NCBI GenBank assembly: GCA_002317155.1 | Contig: DCIR01000030.1 | Location: forward strand, 1 to 43,127 | DNA: 43,127 bases | Source: Lachnospiraceae bacterium UBA1721 | GTDB lineage: Bacteria > Bacillota > Clostridia > Lachnospirales > Lachnospiraceae | Reading direction: 5' to 3' | In this document: piece by piece, positions 24,429 through 31,448 of the stretch | Position numbering within the stretch: position 1 is the first letter of the stretch | How the letters are laid out: each line of letters opens with the position of its first letter | Notes under the pieces: generated by a model | What the model saw: the letters and a program-made list of their open reading frames with translations, nothing else | Database searches by the model: none | What the model was told of the DNA's origin: nothing | Made by a program: the position numbers and the translations under genes

Positions 24429-24462
24429 GTAGTATTATCTTTACATAGGCTTATTATACTAC
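24429..24462 (-). promoter_or_regulatory. Promoter with overlapping inverted repeat upstream of the MarR-type gene
   Basis: GTAGTAT (24429-24435) and ATACTAC (24456-24462) form a 7-bp inverted repeat; the right half overlaps the minus-strand TATAAT at 24458-24453. Its position over the -10 box, 20-50 bases before the start codon, is that of a MarR autoregulatory operator. The binding itself is inferred. Confidence 0.5.
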
Positions 24463-24516
24463 ATCATCCTTATTAGTATTTTCCGGTGCTTACTTATATT
24501 CTAATAACACACTTAT

Positions 24517-24861
24517 TTACACTTCCTTAAGCACTCCGTCTTCCAAGCGATAAACCTTGTCCGCAACGTCCAGCACACGCTCATCATGAGTAACCATGAT
24601 AGCTGCCTTGTTGTGCTTTTTAACTTCGTCACGAATCATCTCAACCACCTGACGTCCACGTTCTTTATCAAGGCTCGCGGTAGGCTCATCAGCCAAAATA
24701 ACATCAGGATCATTAACAAATGCTCTTGCAATTGCAACTCGCTGCTTCTCACCGCCTGACATCTTGGCTGGGTATGATTTTTTCACCTCTTCAAGACCAA
24801 GCCCCGACAAAAGATCATTAACAATCATAGCCTGTCTATGCTTCTTATCCTGAAAGAACAA
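24517..24861 (-). pseudogene. ABC transporter ATP-binding protein, 3' half only
   Basis: The open frame encodes 114 residues with the ABC signature MSGGEKQR, Walker B DVILADEPTASLD and H-loop VTHDERV of a MacB/LolD-type ATPase of about 220 residues. The N-terminal half, including Walker A and the Q-loop, is missing, and an in-frame stop lies just upstream of the apparent TTG start. Its 5' end is joined in another frame to the N-terminus of a permease. The fragment cannot hydrolyse ATP on its own and is almost certainly a deletion remnant. Confidence 0.85.
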
Positions 24862-24925
24862 TAATCAATTCAATAAGGATATACTTCTTCTTATTGTGAA
24901 GAAGCTCTTTCAATGCTAATTTCAA
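24847..24925 (-). pseudogene. N-terminal remnant of an FtsX-type ABC permease
   Basis: A TTG preceded by AGGGGA opens a 26-codon frame, MKLALKELLHNKKKYILIEL and then IIVLSG, ending at TAA. This is the characteristic cytoplasmic start plus first transmembrane segment of MacB/FtsX-like permeases. After about 25 residues the sequence runs, in another frame, into the middle of the ATPase gene. A single deletion that removed most of the permease and the first half of the ATPase explains both fragments, and shows that the original order was permease then ATPase. Confidence 0.7.
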
Positions 24926-25177
24926 AATAATGTCCCCTTCGATATAATAATGATCGTTTACTGTTAGAATATGTTCTATTTATTTTTGATTGCACCTATT
25001 AGCTTATGTAATTGCACTTGTTCGATTGTGTTCTATTTGATTGTGTACAATCTATTATTTATATCGTATCATGCATATCGTATTACGTCAATTCAGCGAT
25101 TTATCTTTGACATGCTTCAAATTTAAAGGTACAAATCTAAAAGCGATAAAGCTAGTATCCTCTTCTGTATCTATGAT

Positions 25178-25424
25178 TTTACCATCGAATATTTCTTATT
25201 CTCTGTCTGATGGTAAAAATCCATGCTTGATTACCATCAGATTTAAGCAACCAGATACTTCAACGGTAATTCTTACTACTCTTTTACCATCATATTAATA
25301 CTTGCAAAAATACGATGGTAAAATATCAAAATTATTACCATCAAACCACTTCTTTCATTTTTTCAATGGTAAATAACTTTATTTTTTACCATCACATATT
25401 GATTACTACAATCTCAATGGTAAA
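25178..25424. repeat. 52-bp palindromic tandem array, locus 2
   Basis: Left arms (A)(T/C)GGTAA begin at 25210, 25263, 25315, 25366 and 25417; right arms TTTACCAT or ATTACCAT begin at 25178, 25230, 25283, about 25334 and 25385. The period is 51-53 bp and the hairpin geometry is the same as at 5194-5651, but the spacers have different sequences, so the shared features are the heptamers and the phase. It lies between the ABC transporter remnant and the zinc-ribbon/TPR gene, ending about 100 bases before that start codon. The open frame seen across it on the plus strand is not a gene. Function unknown. Confidence 0.88.
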
Positions 25425-25521
25425 AAACACACAAATATAAAAATGAACTTAATTTATATCCGTTTGTCCACCAATAATGCTATAATAGTCAAATAAATTC
25501 ACTCACAAAGGATGGAATAAT

Positions 25522-26967
25522 ATGTTTTGTAATAAATGTGGAAATCAAATAGCTGACGGCATGAAGTTTTGTACTTCGTGCGGAACTCCTGTAGGACAGT
25601 CATTAGAGCAGGCTGTAGAGCAGGCTAAGCCTGTTCTCAAGACAAAAAAGCGCAAGCTCTGGCTCATACCTGTAATCATCGTAGTCGCACTGATATTAAT
25701 CGCAATCGTTGCAGTCGGCAGTATTTTTGCTATTGCACGCAATGCAGAAAAAAAATATCGCGACCAGATAGAAACCGCAGAAAAATATTTGGATGACCTT
25801 GATTACACCAAAGCCATCGCCGCATACAAAGAAGCCATCGAATTAAGACCAGAGGATCCTGATGGTTATATCGGACTCGCTCAGACCTATGCTGCAATGG
25901 CCGAAGATTCTGTTGCTGATGGAAAATATGATGAAGCTTATGATTCTTACCTCGATGCAGTCAAGACTCTGAAAGACGGCACTAAAAAATGTGAAGATAC
26001 TGATAAACTGGAAGATTTAATTGAGGAATATGAAGCCCGCATAGCTGAAATCGATGAGTTTAAAAGAGGTGCTTCATCAGGTAACTCAGAAAACGATGCT
26101 ACCGGATCTGATACCCCTGATAGTGGTTCAACAGATAGCGGCTCAACAGACAGCGGTTCAGCAGGCAGTGACACCTCAGGCGATGCTACCGACAGTGATA
26201 CCCCCGCCAGTGATACCCCCTCTACCGATGCTCCTATCGCAGAAGATCCTACTGATGATAACGGCTATGTAGATACTAACGATTTCGTCGAGCTAATCAG
26301 TGGTTGTTGGCTGAATGAGGTAACCAATTACTATAATGTGAACGACTGCTACGTCGACTATGGAGCATTCTTTTCGGGAACATCCGGAAGCGCCACAATC
26401 GTTGAAGTTTCAGAATACGAAAGTGCTTATGCAGTGACAATGACTGAAGGCCAAGAGACATGGATCGATATTGTATATAGCAACGATGAGTTCCAGCACA
26501 CAATGTTTATAAACGGATTACTGTATTACAGACCCGACGAAGATTATGATGCTATAGTCGAGGCAGCTGATTTAGGTTTACACAACCTCGAACGCATTTA
26601 CTATGCTAGTACTTGTGTCCATGATCCTCAAAATGCATATGTCATAGTTGCTTACGTTGAGGAAGAATATGTATTCGATAATCCGACATACGTTGAGATT
26701 TACAGCAATCAGCTTAACAATGCCGACATTACAACCTATCAGAGCAATCGAGTTAATTATATGTGTCATATCATTACAATCGCCGATGACGGTACATACC
26801 TAATCGATAGCATCTCTGAAATGCATAATACCTACATCCATTTCGACATTTATTATTACGGCGACCTGATTGCAAGTTCCGATGATGACTGGTCCCACAA
26901 ATACTACAGAGGCGGAACCGGTGTATGGTACTATGAGTTAACTCTTGATAACGGAACCGTATACTAA
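25522..26967 (+). CDS. Zinc-ribbon, membrane-anchored TPR protein of unknown function
   Basis: This 481-residue protein starts with a zinc ribbon (C3, C6, C17, C20), then a basic linker and one transmembrane segment (about 50-74), so the ribbon should be cytoplasmic and the rest outside. Two TPR-like helical pairs follow (about 80-165; AEKYLDDLDYTKAIAAYKEA), then an Asp/Ser/Thr/Gly-rich linker (about 190-250) built of 15-bp DNA repeats, and a tyrosine- and acid-rich C-terminal domain of about 230 residues that I do not recognise. The start is supported by AAAGGATGG upstream. Zinc-ribbon/TM/TPR proteins are common in clostridia; the C-terminal domain may bind an extracellular ligand. Confidence 0.85.
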   Translation: MFCNKCGNQIADGMKFCTSCGTPVGQSLEQAVEQAKPVLKTKKRKLWLIPVIIVVALILIAIVAVGSIFAIARNAEKKYRDQIETAEKYLDDLDYTKAIAAYKEAIELRPEDPDGYIGLAQTYAAMAEDSVADGKYDEAYDSYLDAVKTLKDGTKKCEDTDKLEDLIEEYEARIAEIDEFKRGASSGNSENDATGSDTPDSGSTDSGSTDSGSAGSDTSGDATDSDTPASDTPSTDAPIAEDPTDDNGYVDTNDFVELISGCWLNEVTNYYNVNDCYVDYGAFFSGTSGSATIVEVSEYESAYAVTMTEGQETWIDIVYSNDEFQHTMFINGLLYYRPDEDYDAIVEAADLGLHNLERIYYASTCVHDPQNAYVIVAYVEEEYVFDNPTYVEIYSNQLNNADITTYQSNRVNYMCHIITIADDGTYLIDSISEMHNTYIHFDIYYYGDLIASSDDDWSHKYYRGGTGVWYYELTLDNGTVY

Positions 26968-27015
26968 TAATGGATACCAAGAGACTGAGAAAATTAATAT
27001 AGAGATACCAAGTAT

Positions 27016-27231
27016 ATGATTCGCCTTGCTTACATCGGCGACTGGATTAGTAAAATAGCATTTTTCTTCCTCTCACCACTCATAGTAAGCATGTTCTCGC
27101 TTTCGCCGGAAGCATCAAAAATGGCGGTAAACGTACTGCATGCATTCAGCATAGCTTCACTTGCTATTTGGCCACTAAGCTTTACCATGCCAAATGCGCT
27201 GCGAGGTGCAGGCTCAGTCGCAAGTGGCTAA
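27016..27231 (+). pseudogene. MATE efflux transporter fragment
   Basis: The 71-codon frame encodes FFFLSPLIVSMFSLSPEA and then FSIASLAIWPLSFTMPNALR, which matches an internal stretch of about 60 residues of clostridial MATE multidrug exporters (normally about 450 residues). Nothing of the rest is visible on either side, and a stop follows shortly after the ALRGAG motif where the family continues with DxxFTM. No ribosome binding site precedes the first ATG. It is a remnant of a deleted transporter gene. Confidence 0.75.
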
Positions 27232-27250
27232 AGAAACGTACAGTATAAAT

Positions 27251-27302
27251 AAGAGCTAAGCTTCAGAGATGGCAACTTAATCACCTCTCTTGCTTAGCTC
27301 TT
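27251..27302. terminator. Long stem-loop terminator
   Basis: AAGAGCTAAGC (27251-27261) pairs perfectly with GCTTAGCTCTT (27292-27302), followed by TT on the plus strand, with additional partial pairing in the loop (AGAG with CTCT). It lies between the plus-strand zinc-ribbon/MATE remnant and the minus-strand anti-sigma gene. Confidence 0.75.
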
Positions 27303-27353
27303 TTACTTACATCATTATTGTTGTCCTATAGTATCATTATTCAACTATAAATT

Positions 27354-27995
27354 TCATTGTTCAAAATCCTTAAGACTTCCCTCAAGCGCAGTTACCGGGT
27401 CGCCCTCCTCGAACAGTACTATTTCGGCGCTTCCATCAGGCTTACTGTATACAATTTTTTTAGTGACCCCGACTGTACCAACCGGATACAGCGACTCACC
27501 CATCATATACGAGCGTCCCAATCCGAGATTGTGAATTCCGTTTTCTCCGAGGAAAAAATGTATCTCATCTTCATCACCTGATACATATACAGGCACTCCT
27601 GCTCCAAATATATCATTAGTGTGCAGATAATATTTGTCTCCGATTATCACAATTTCTGTGCACTCTTTTATATCCTCCAATGCAGCTTTAGGAAAGACTT
27701 CTGTCCACCTTGACATTACCGTATAAGAAATCACTCCCCATAATGCCAGTAAAACCATCGCAATAATAACTACTCTGAACCAGATTGACATAGTATATTT
27801 CTTTTTCAATGCCTTGATATTCGAAGCATCCTTATCCATCGGAATAGTTATTGACGACTTCATATTTTCAACTGTCTTAGCACACTTATCGCAGGAAGCA
27901 ATATGCTCCTCCACCAGTTTCTTACCCTCGTCACTTATTACATCATCCACGTAGAGTGGCAATAAATCATTTATCAATTCACAATTCATATTCAT
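27354..27995 (-). CDS. Zinc-finger anti-sigma factor
   Basis: This 213-residue protein has an N-terminal zinc-finger anti-sigma domain (C5, H31, C35, C38; HIASCDKC), one transmembrane segment at about 72-94, and an extracytoplasmic domain of about 115 residues that would receive the inducing signal. Its ATG overlaps the sigma-factor stop by 4 nt, the usual arrangement for an ECF sigma and its inhibitor. The extracytoplasmic part contains FLGENGIHNLG and VYSKPDGSAEIV and I do not recognise a ligand-binding fold. Confidence 0.88.
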   Translation of the reverse strand: MNMNCELINDLLPLYVDDVISDEGKKLVEEHIASCDKCAKTVENMKSSITIPMDKDASNIKALKKKYTMSIWFRVVIIAMVLLALWGVISYTVMSRWTEVFPKAALEDIKECTEIVIIGDKYYLHTNDIFGAGVPVYVSGDEDEIHFFLGENGIHNLGLGRSYMMGESLYPVGTVGVTKKIVYSKPDGSAEIVLFEEGDPVTALEGSLKDFEQ

Positions 27996-28486
27996 AACAT
28001 TTCCTCCATCTTCTCACGAATCATATTCTTGGCACGATGATATGTTACTCGCGCCCAGCTATCTGTTTTTCCGTAAATCTGTGCAATATTGGAAAAAGAC
28101 AACTCGCCAAATGTTCTTAGGTGAAACACTTCTTTGTATGGTTCTTCCATCGTATGAAGTATCCTGTGAATCTCCATCATGGTTTCATGATTGTCGAAAT
28201 GTTCCACGATATTTACGTCATCAGCAATCTCTTCTTCCATTTCATCGAGAGAGTCTGCAAGCTCTTTTTTCTTTTTCTTGGCATATGTAAAAAAAGTATT
28301 CTTAGCGATTTGGAACAACCAGACTCTGATATCACAATCGCCTTTGAATTGTCCTATACTCCTCATAGCCTTAAGAAAAGTATCCTGAGTTACATCCTCC
28401 GCAACCTGTACATCATTGCTCAGCGATAAAATAAAAGCATAGACTTCTTTATAATAAAGGAAATACAAATCTTCTATTGACGTCAT
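27992..28486 (-). CDS. ECF-type RNA polymerase sigma factor
   Basis: This sigma-70 family ECF factor has region 2 (EDVTQDTFLKAMRSIGQFKG, WLFQIAKNTF) and region 4 (LHTMEEPYKEVFHLRTFGEL, then FSNIAQIYGKTDSWARVTYHRAK), joined by an acidic linker. I choose ATG 28486, because GGGAGG lies 9 nt upstream; an ATG at 28507 would add seven residues and place the ribosome binding site inside the gene. It gives a protein of 164 residues. It is coupled to the anti-sigma gene and preceded by a candidate ECF promoter, so it is probably autoregulated. Confidence 0.92.
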   Translation of the reverse strand: MTSIEDLYFLYYKEVYAFILSLSNDVQVAEDVTQDTFLKAMRSIGQFKGDCDIRVWLFQIAKNTFFTYAKKKKKELADSLDEMEEEIADDVNIVEHFDNHETMMEIHRILHTMEEPYKEVFHLRTFGELSFSNIAQIYGKTDSWARVTYHRAKNMIREKMEEML

Positions 28487-28512
28487 TAGATTATTTCCTC
28501 CCTTCATTAATA

Positions 28513-28539
28513 AGACTATGCTTTTACGGAAATGTTACA
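28513..28539 (-). promoter_or_regulatory. Candidate autoregulated ECF promoter
   Basis: On the minus strand TGTAAC (28539-28534), a 15-bp spacer and TAGTCT (28518-28513) lie just upstream of the sigma gene. The TGTAAC-type -35 is common for ECF factors in Firmicutes; the -10 containing GTCT fits less strictly. Confidence 0.45.
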
Positions 28540-28553
28540 AAAAATTATGAAAT

Positions 28554-29753
28554 TTATATTTCTATATCTTTTTTCAATGCGTCTGTAAACTCACAGACAA
28601 TTCTTGTTTTTTCGTCCCACAGTTTCTTAGCGTTCTCAGTAGTCATCGGATTATCCATCTGAATTCGCTTGGTAAAACGCATGATGTGGTCCAGACAATC
28701 AGAAAAAACAGCATCCGGATTCCTTGACTGAGTAATCATACAGTCCATCACAATTCCCAACGCACCCATATCATCCATCAAATCTGCTTCCATCAACATC
28801 AGTAGATTGGGATCTAAATTGTCCTCATTCATTCGATGTTTGTCCGAGTGACTTCCGACCAGTTCACATATGTATTCTGTTCGTGCTTCATCAAAACCAT
28901 GCTCTAAAAGATATGACCTTGTAAAAGGAATTCCGGCCTTAGCATGAGGTTCCCCGCTCTTAACTGCGGCGGTTCTTCCAACATCATGAAAAATAGTGGC
29001 GATAATTAAATCTTCATAACGAAGCTCGTCCTTATTTTCAGACATATCGTACAATCTTTTAGCCCATCCGAGAACGCGCTTGGTATGGTCAAAACGACTG
29101 TAGGATATATCGCTCTTGCCGCTGTGAGAATACTCTGACTGCTCTTGCAAACAGTTCTCCACATAATCAAGCATCCCCTGATAATCCAGATTGCCCAAAG
29201 CTGCTATTGATTCTTTTTCACGTTTAGTCCGCTCTCTTTTTCGTATTTCCAGATCAACCATATCCAAAACCTTGGCATCTCTGTTTACCATCACGAGGTC
29301 CACACCTTCCTCATGATATTCATACTTATTGTGACGAGACGCTGTCATCGCGTCCACCCAGACCGGCGTAAATCCTTCTTCAGCTTCGTAATCATCTAAC
29401 TGAGTATTCAGCTTCGCATCATCAACATCACAAAAAAAATAAAAGTTCTCCTGCTCAAAGATACAATTCTCATCATACGTATCCTTTTGCTTACGAGGAA
29501 CTTTTCCGTATTCTTCTATAGATTCTGCAATAATCTGATACCCTGTTTCTTCACGAATCTCACGTATCAGCGCATCTTCCGGCTTTTCGCCATTCTCTAT
29601 TCCACCGCCCGGAAACTTATAGTAATTATATTTTTTTGAGTACACCAGTAGTACTTTATCATTCTTAAATACAATTGCTCTTGCGGAAGGTCTCGAAAAC
29701 ACCTTTCCGTCCGGATCATAATCCTTCATATCCAGTGAAAATAATTCTTTCAT
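28554..29753 (-). CDS. Nudix hydrolase fused to an HD-domain phosphohydrolase
   Basis: This 399-residue fusion starts with a Nudix domain (Nudix box GX5EX7REXXEEXG intact, about residues 50-71: GGIENGEKPEDALIREIREE). After a charged linker it continues with an HD domain (H223, HD at 256-257 in IFHDVGR, further His in EPHAKAG) that matches metal-dependent phosphohydrolases. The pairing suggests nucleotide housekeeping, for example cleaving a nucleoside diphosphate derivative and then a phosphoester. I choose ATG 29753 (GGAG 6 nt upstream) over the GTG at 29777. It is 20 nt downstream of a small membrane protein gene. Confidence 0.87.
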   Translation of the reverse strand: MKELFSLDMKDYDPDGKVFSRPSARAIVFKNDKVLLVYSKKYNYYKFPGGGIENGEKPEDALIREIREETGYQIIAESIEEYGKVPRKQKDTYDENCIFEQENFYFFCDVDDAKLNTQLDDYEAEEGFTPVWVDAMTASRHNKYEYHEEGVDLVMVNRDAKVLDMVDLEIRKRERTKREKESIAALGNLDYQGMLDYVENCLQEQSEYSHSGKSDISYSRFDHTKRVLGWAKRLYDMSENKDELRYEDLIIATIFHDVGRTAAVKSGEPHAKAGIPFTRSYLLEHGFDEARTEYICELVGSHSDKHRMNEDNLDPNLLMLMEADLMDDMGALGIVMDCMITQSRNPDAVFSDCLDHIMRFTKRIQMDNPMTTENAKKLWDEKTRIVCEFTDALKKDIEI

Positions 29754-29773
29754 TCGCTCCGCCCCCCTAGCGA

Positions 29774-30208
29774 TCACGCTTTATGCTTATTCCAGGTTAT
29801 AAACATATAAACAAAAAATACACCGGCTAAAAATAACGCACAGCCCAAGCCTGAATAGAAAAATGCAACAAACACATCCGGAAATACCTTGGCTGCCCTG
29901 AGTCCGATGCCACCACCCATCATTATAACCATTATAATATATGCCTTCAAATCAAAGAAATTCCAAAACGGCCTATACACCTCTTCATATCCTCTGATTC
30001 GTTTTCCGTGCTTCTGTGACATCTTAAAAAACATAGTTCCAAACAACAGAAAAATCACTGCGGATAAAGCAAAATAATACCAATGAATATCAATCACCAA
30101 ATATGACAGTACACCGATTCTTGCCACGTTAAATCCGGCAATCATCCATACAATACCAGCTATTAACATAAGTGCTCTTTTAGGGACTTCGTAAAACTTT
30201 CTTTTCAT
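29774..30208 (-). CDS. Small four-helix membrane protein
   Basis: The 144-residue protein has four hydrophobic segments (about 12-32, 38-60, 88-104, 113-137) and a positively charged loop QKHGKRIRGYEEVYRPFW between the second and third. GGGIGLR and FYSGLG mark the last two helices. I do not recognise a family. It precedes the Nudix-HD gene with a short gap, so the two are probably co-transcribed. Confidence 0.7.
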   Translation of the reverse strand: MKRKFYEVPKRALMLIAGIVWMIAGFNVARIGVLSYLVIDIHWYYFALSAVIFLLFGTMFFKMSQKHGKRIRGYEEVYRPFWNFFDLKAYIIMVIMMGGGIGLRAAKVFPDVFVAFFYSGLGCALFLAGVFFVYMFITWNKHKA

Positions 30209-30212
30209 ACAT

Positions 30213-30276
30213 CTATCGCTTTCATTTAGCTATCTCGTTCACTAGGCCATCCGTTCATTTGTCTATCTCTTTCAAG
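30213..30276. repeat. 17-bp imperfect tandem repeat, about four copies
   Basis: Units starting at 30213, 30230, 30247 and 30263 follow the pattern (C)(T/C)ATC-NN-(T)TTCA-N3-5. The array lies just upstream of the small membrane protein gene. Confidence 0.6.
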
Positions 30277-30312
30277 CTTCTAATTCCGGTTCTTACGAGA
30301 TTTTATATATCA

Positions 30313-30343
30313 ATAAATATAACACTTAAAGTGTTATATTTAT
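30313..30343. repeat. Perfect 31-bp palindrome across a stop codon
   Basis: ATAAATATAACACTT and AAGTGTTATATTTAT form a perfect 15-bp inverted repeat around one central base. The last codons (Ile-Asn-Ile-Thr-Leu-stop) of the gene ending at 30326 make up one arm. No T tract follows, so it is not a standard terminator; it could be a protein-binding site or a cruciform/RNA stem that protects the 3' end. Confidence 0.85.
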
Positions 30344-31429
30344 AGTTGGTTCAGGCATTGGCGCAGGACTTGCGTACATTGGTGCAGCCATCGGCGACGG
30401 CATCGGAGCCGCTCCCCCTGATGCAGAAGGCATTCCGGGAATGCTTCCACTACTTTTTAGTTTAGCAAGATGATCGAACACCGCTTTTAGATATTCAGAA
30501 TCAGCCTGTACTATATCCTTCATCTCCTTATTACGATGCTTAATCTTCATCATCTTCAAATCAGCAGGGTCCATATCGCCCTTGGCAGCGCTTGCACTTT
30601 CAGCCAACTCTCCCAGGCCCATATCCTCAAGCATAGCCTGCATTTCCTCTGCATATTCATCAAAGAGTTCATCCGTAAGTGCACTGATATCCTCCATGAT
30701 CTCGCCCTGGAAATCCATCATCTCGGCAAAGTCCTGCCTTGATAGAATTTCATAGTCCCGACTGAAGGAAGCAGTATCGTATGCCCCATTATCATATGCT
30801 GCGCTACCATTTACTACGCTATCATATGCGCCACTTTCTGCTGCAGCTTCATCATATTCTTCAAAGTCCTCATCAGAATAATCATCGTCGGTCAGTTCGT
30901 CAGCGGCATCCTTTTTCTTTTCTTCCTCGATCATCTCACCGGTACATGGACCACCGGCTGCTTTAGCCATCTCTTCTTCCTCAAGATGTCTTACCTTCTT
31001 CTTAGCCACACGCTCCATAGCCTTAGCATGACTAATAGCTGCATCGATCTCTTCGTCCTCATAAAGACCACTCTGCTTCTCTCGCTTCAGCCTAAGTACC
31101 TCACGCTTTGCCTGACTGGCCACCTGTCTTGCTGAGGCCGAGGTCTTACTCCTCAAAATTTTAGAAGACATATCCTTAAACTGATACTTTAGTTTTTTGA
31201 GTTTAAGGTTGGCATCCTTAATCTTCTCCCTCTGAGCTTTTAAGGATTCGGAATAGCTAAACATACTGCTGACAATCGAATTTTGAGCGACGGGCTTTGC
31301 ATTCGAATTCTGCGTTTGCGCAGAACCGGAGAGCATACGCCTAATCTCTCTTACATCAGCAGAGTTAGTCTTTTTGCTCATGCTCACATTGGAATATGTA
31401 TTTTTCATGAGATTGGAAATAGGTCTCAT
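30326..31429 (-). CDS. Coiled-coil protein encoded with DUF6033, function unknown
   Basis: This 367-residue cytoplasmic-looking protein begins with a polar region, then a basic coiled coil (about 65-160: KAQREKIKDANLKLKKLKYQ), an acidic low-complexity stretch (about 165-215), another helical region with many Asp/Glu/Met (about 225-325), and a Pro/Met/Ala-rich tail. No enzymatic motif is visible. GGAGG lies 8 nt before the ATG. It follows the DUF6033 gene by 19 nt; both are of low complexity and highly charged and probably act together. The perfect palindrome at its stop codon may end the transcript. Confidence 0.65.
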   Translation of the reverse strand: MRPISNLMKNTYSNVSMSKKTNSADVREIRRMLSGSAQTQNSNAKPVAQNSIVSSMFSYSESLKAQREKIKDANLKLKKLKYQFKDMSSKILRSKTSASARQVASQAKREVLRLKREKQSGLYEDEEIDAAISHAKAMERVAKKKVRHLEEEEMAKAAGGPCTGEMIEEEKKKDAADELTDDDYSDEDFEEYDEAAAESGAYDSVVNGSAAYDNGAYDTASFSRDYEILSRQDFAEMMDFQGEIMEDISALTDELFDEYAEEMQAMLEDMGLGELAESASAAKGDMDPADLKMMKIKHRNKEMKDIVQADSEYLKAVFDHLAKLKSSGSIPGMPSASGGAAPMPSPMAAPMYASPAPMPEPTINITL

Positions 31430-31448
31430 ACCATATCCCTCCGCTAAA

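Noticed and set aside
25041..25298. 85-codon plus-strand open frame
   Set aside because: It runs through the palindromic array and has neither a start signal nor recognisable protein character.
26054..26272. 72-codon open frame inside the zinc-ribbon/TPR gene
   Set aside because: It is the 15-bp coding repeat read in another frame.
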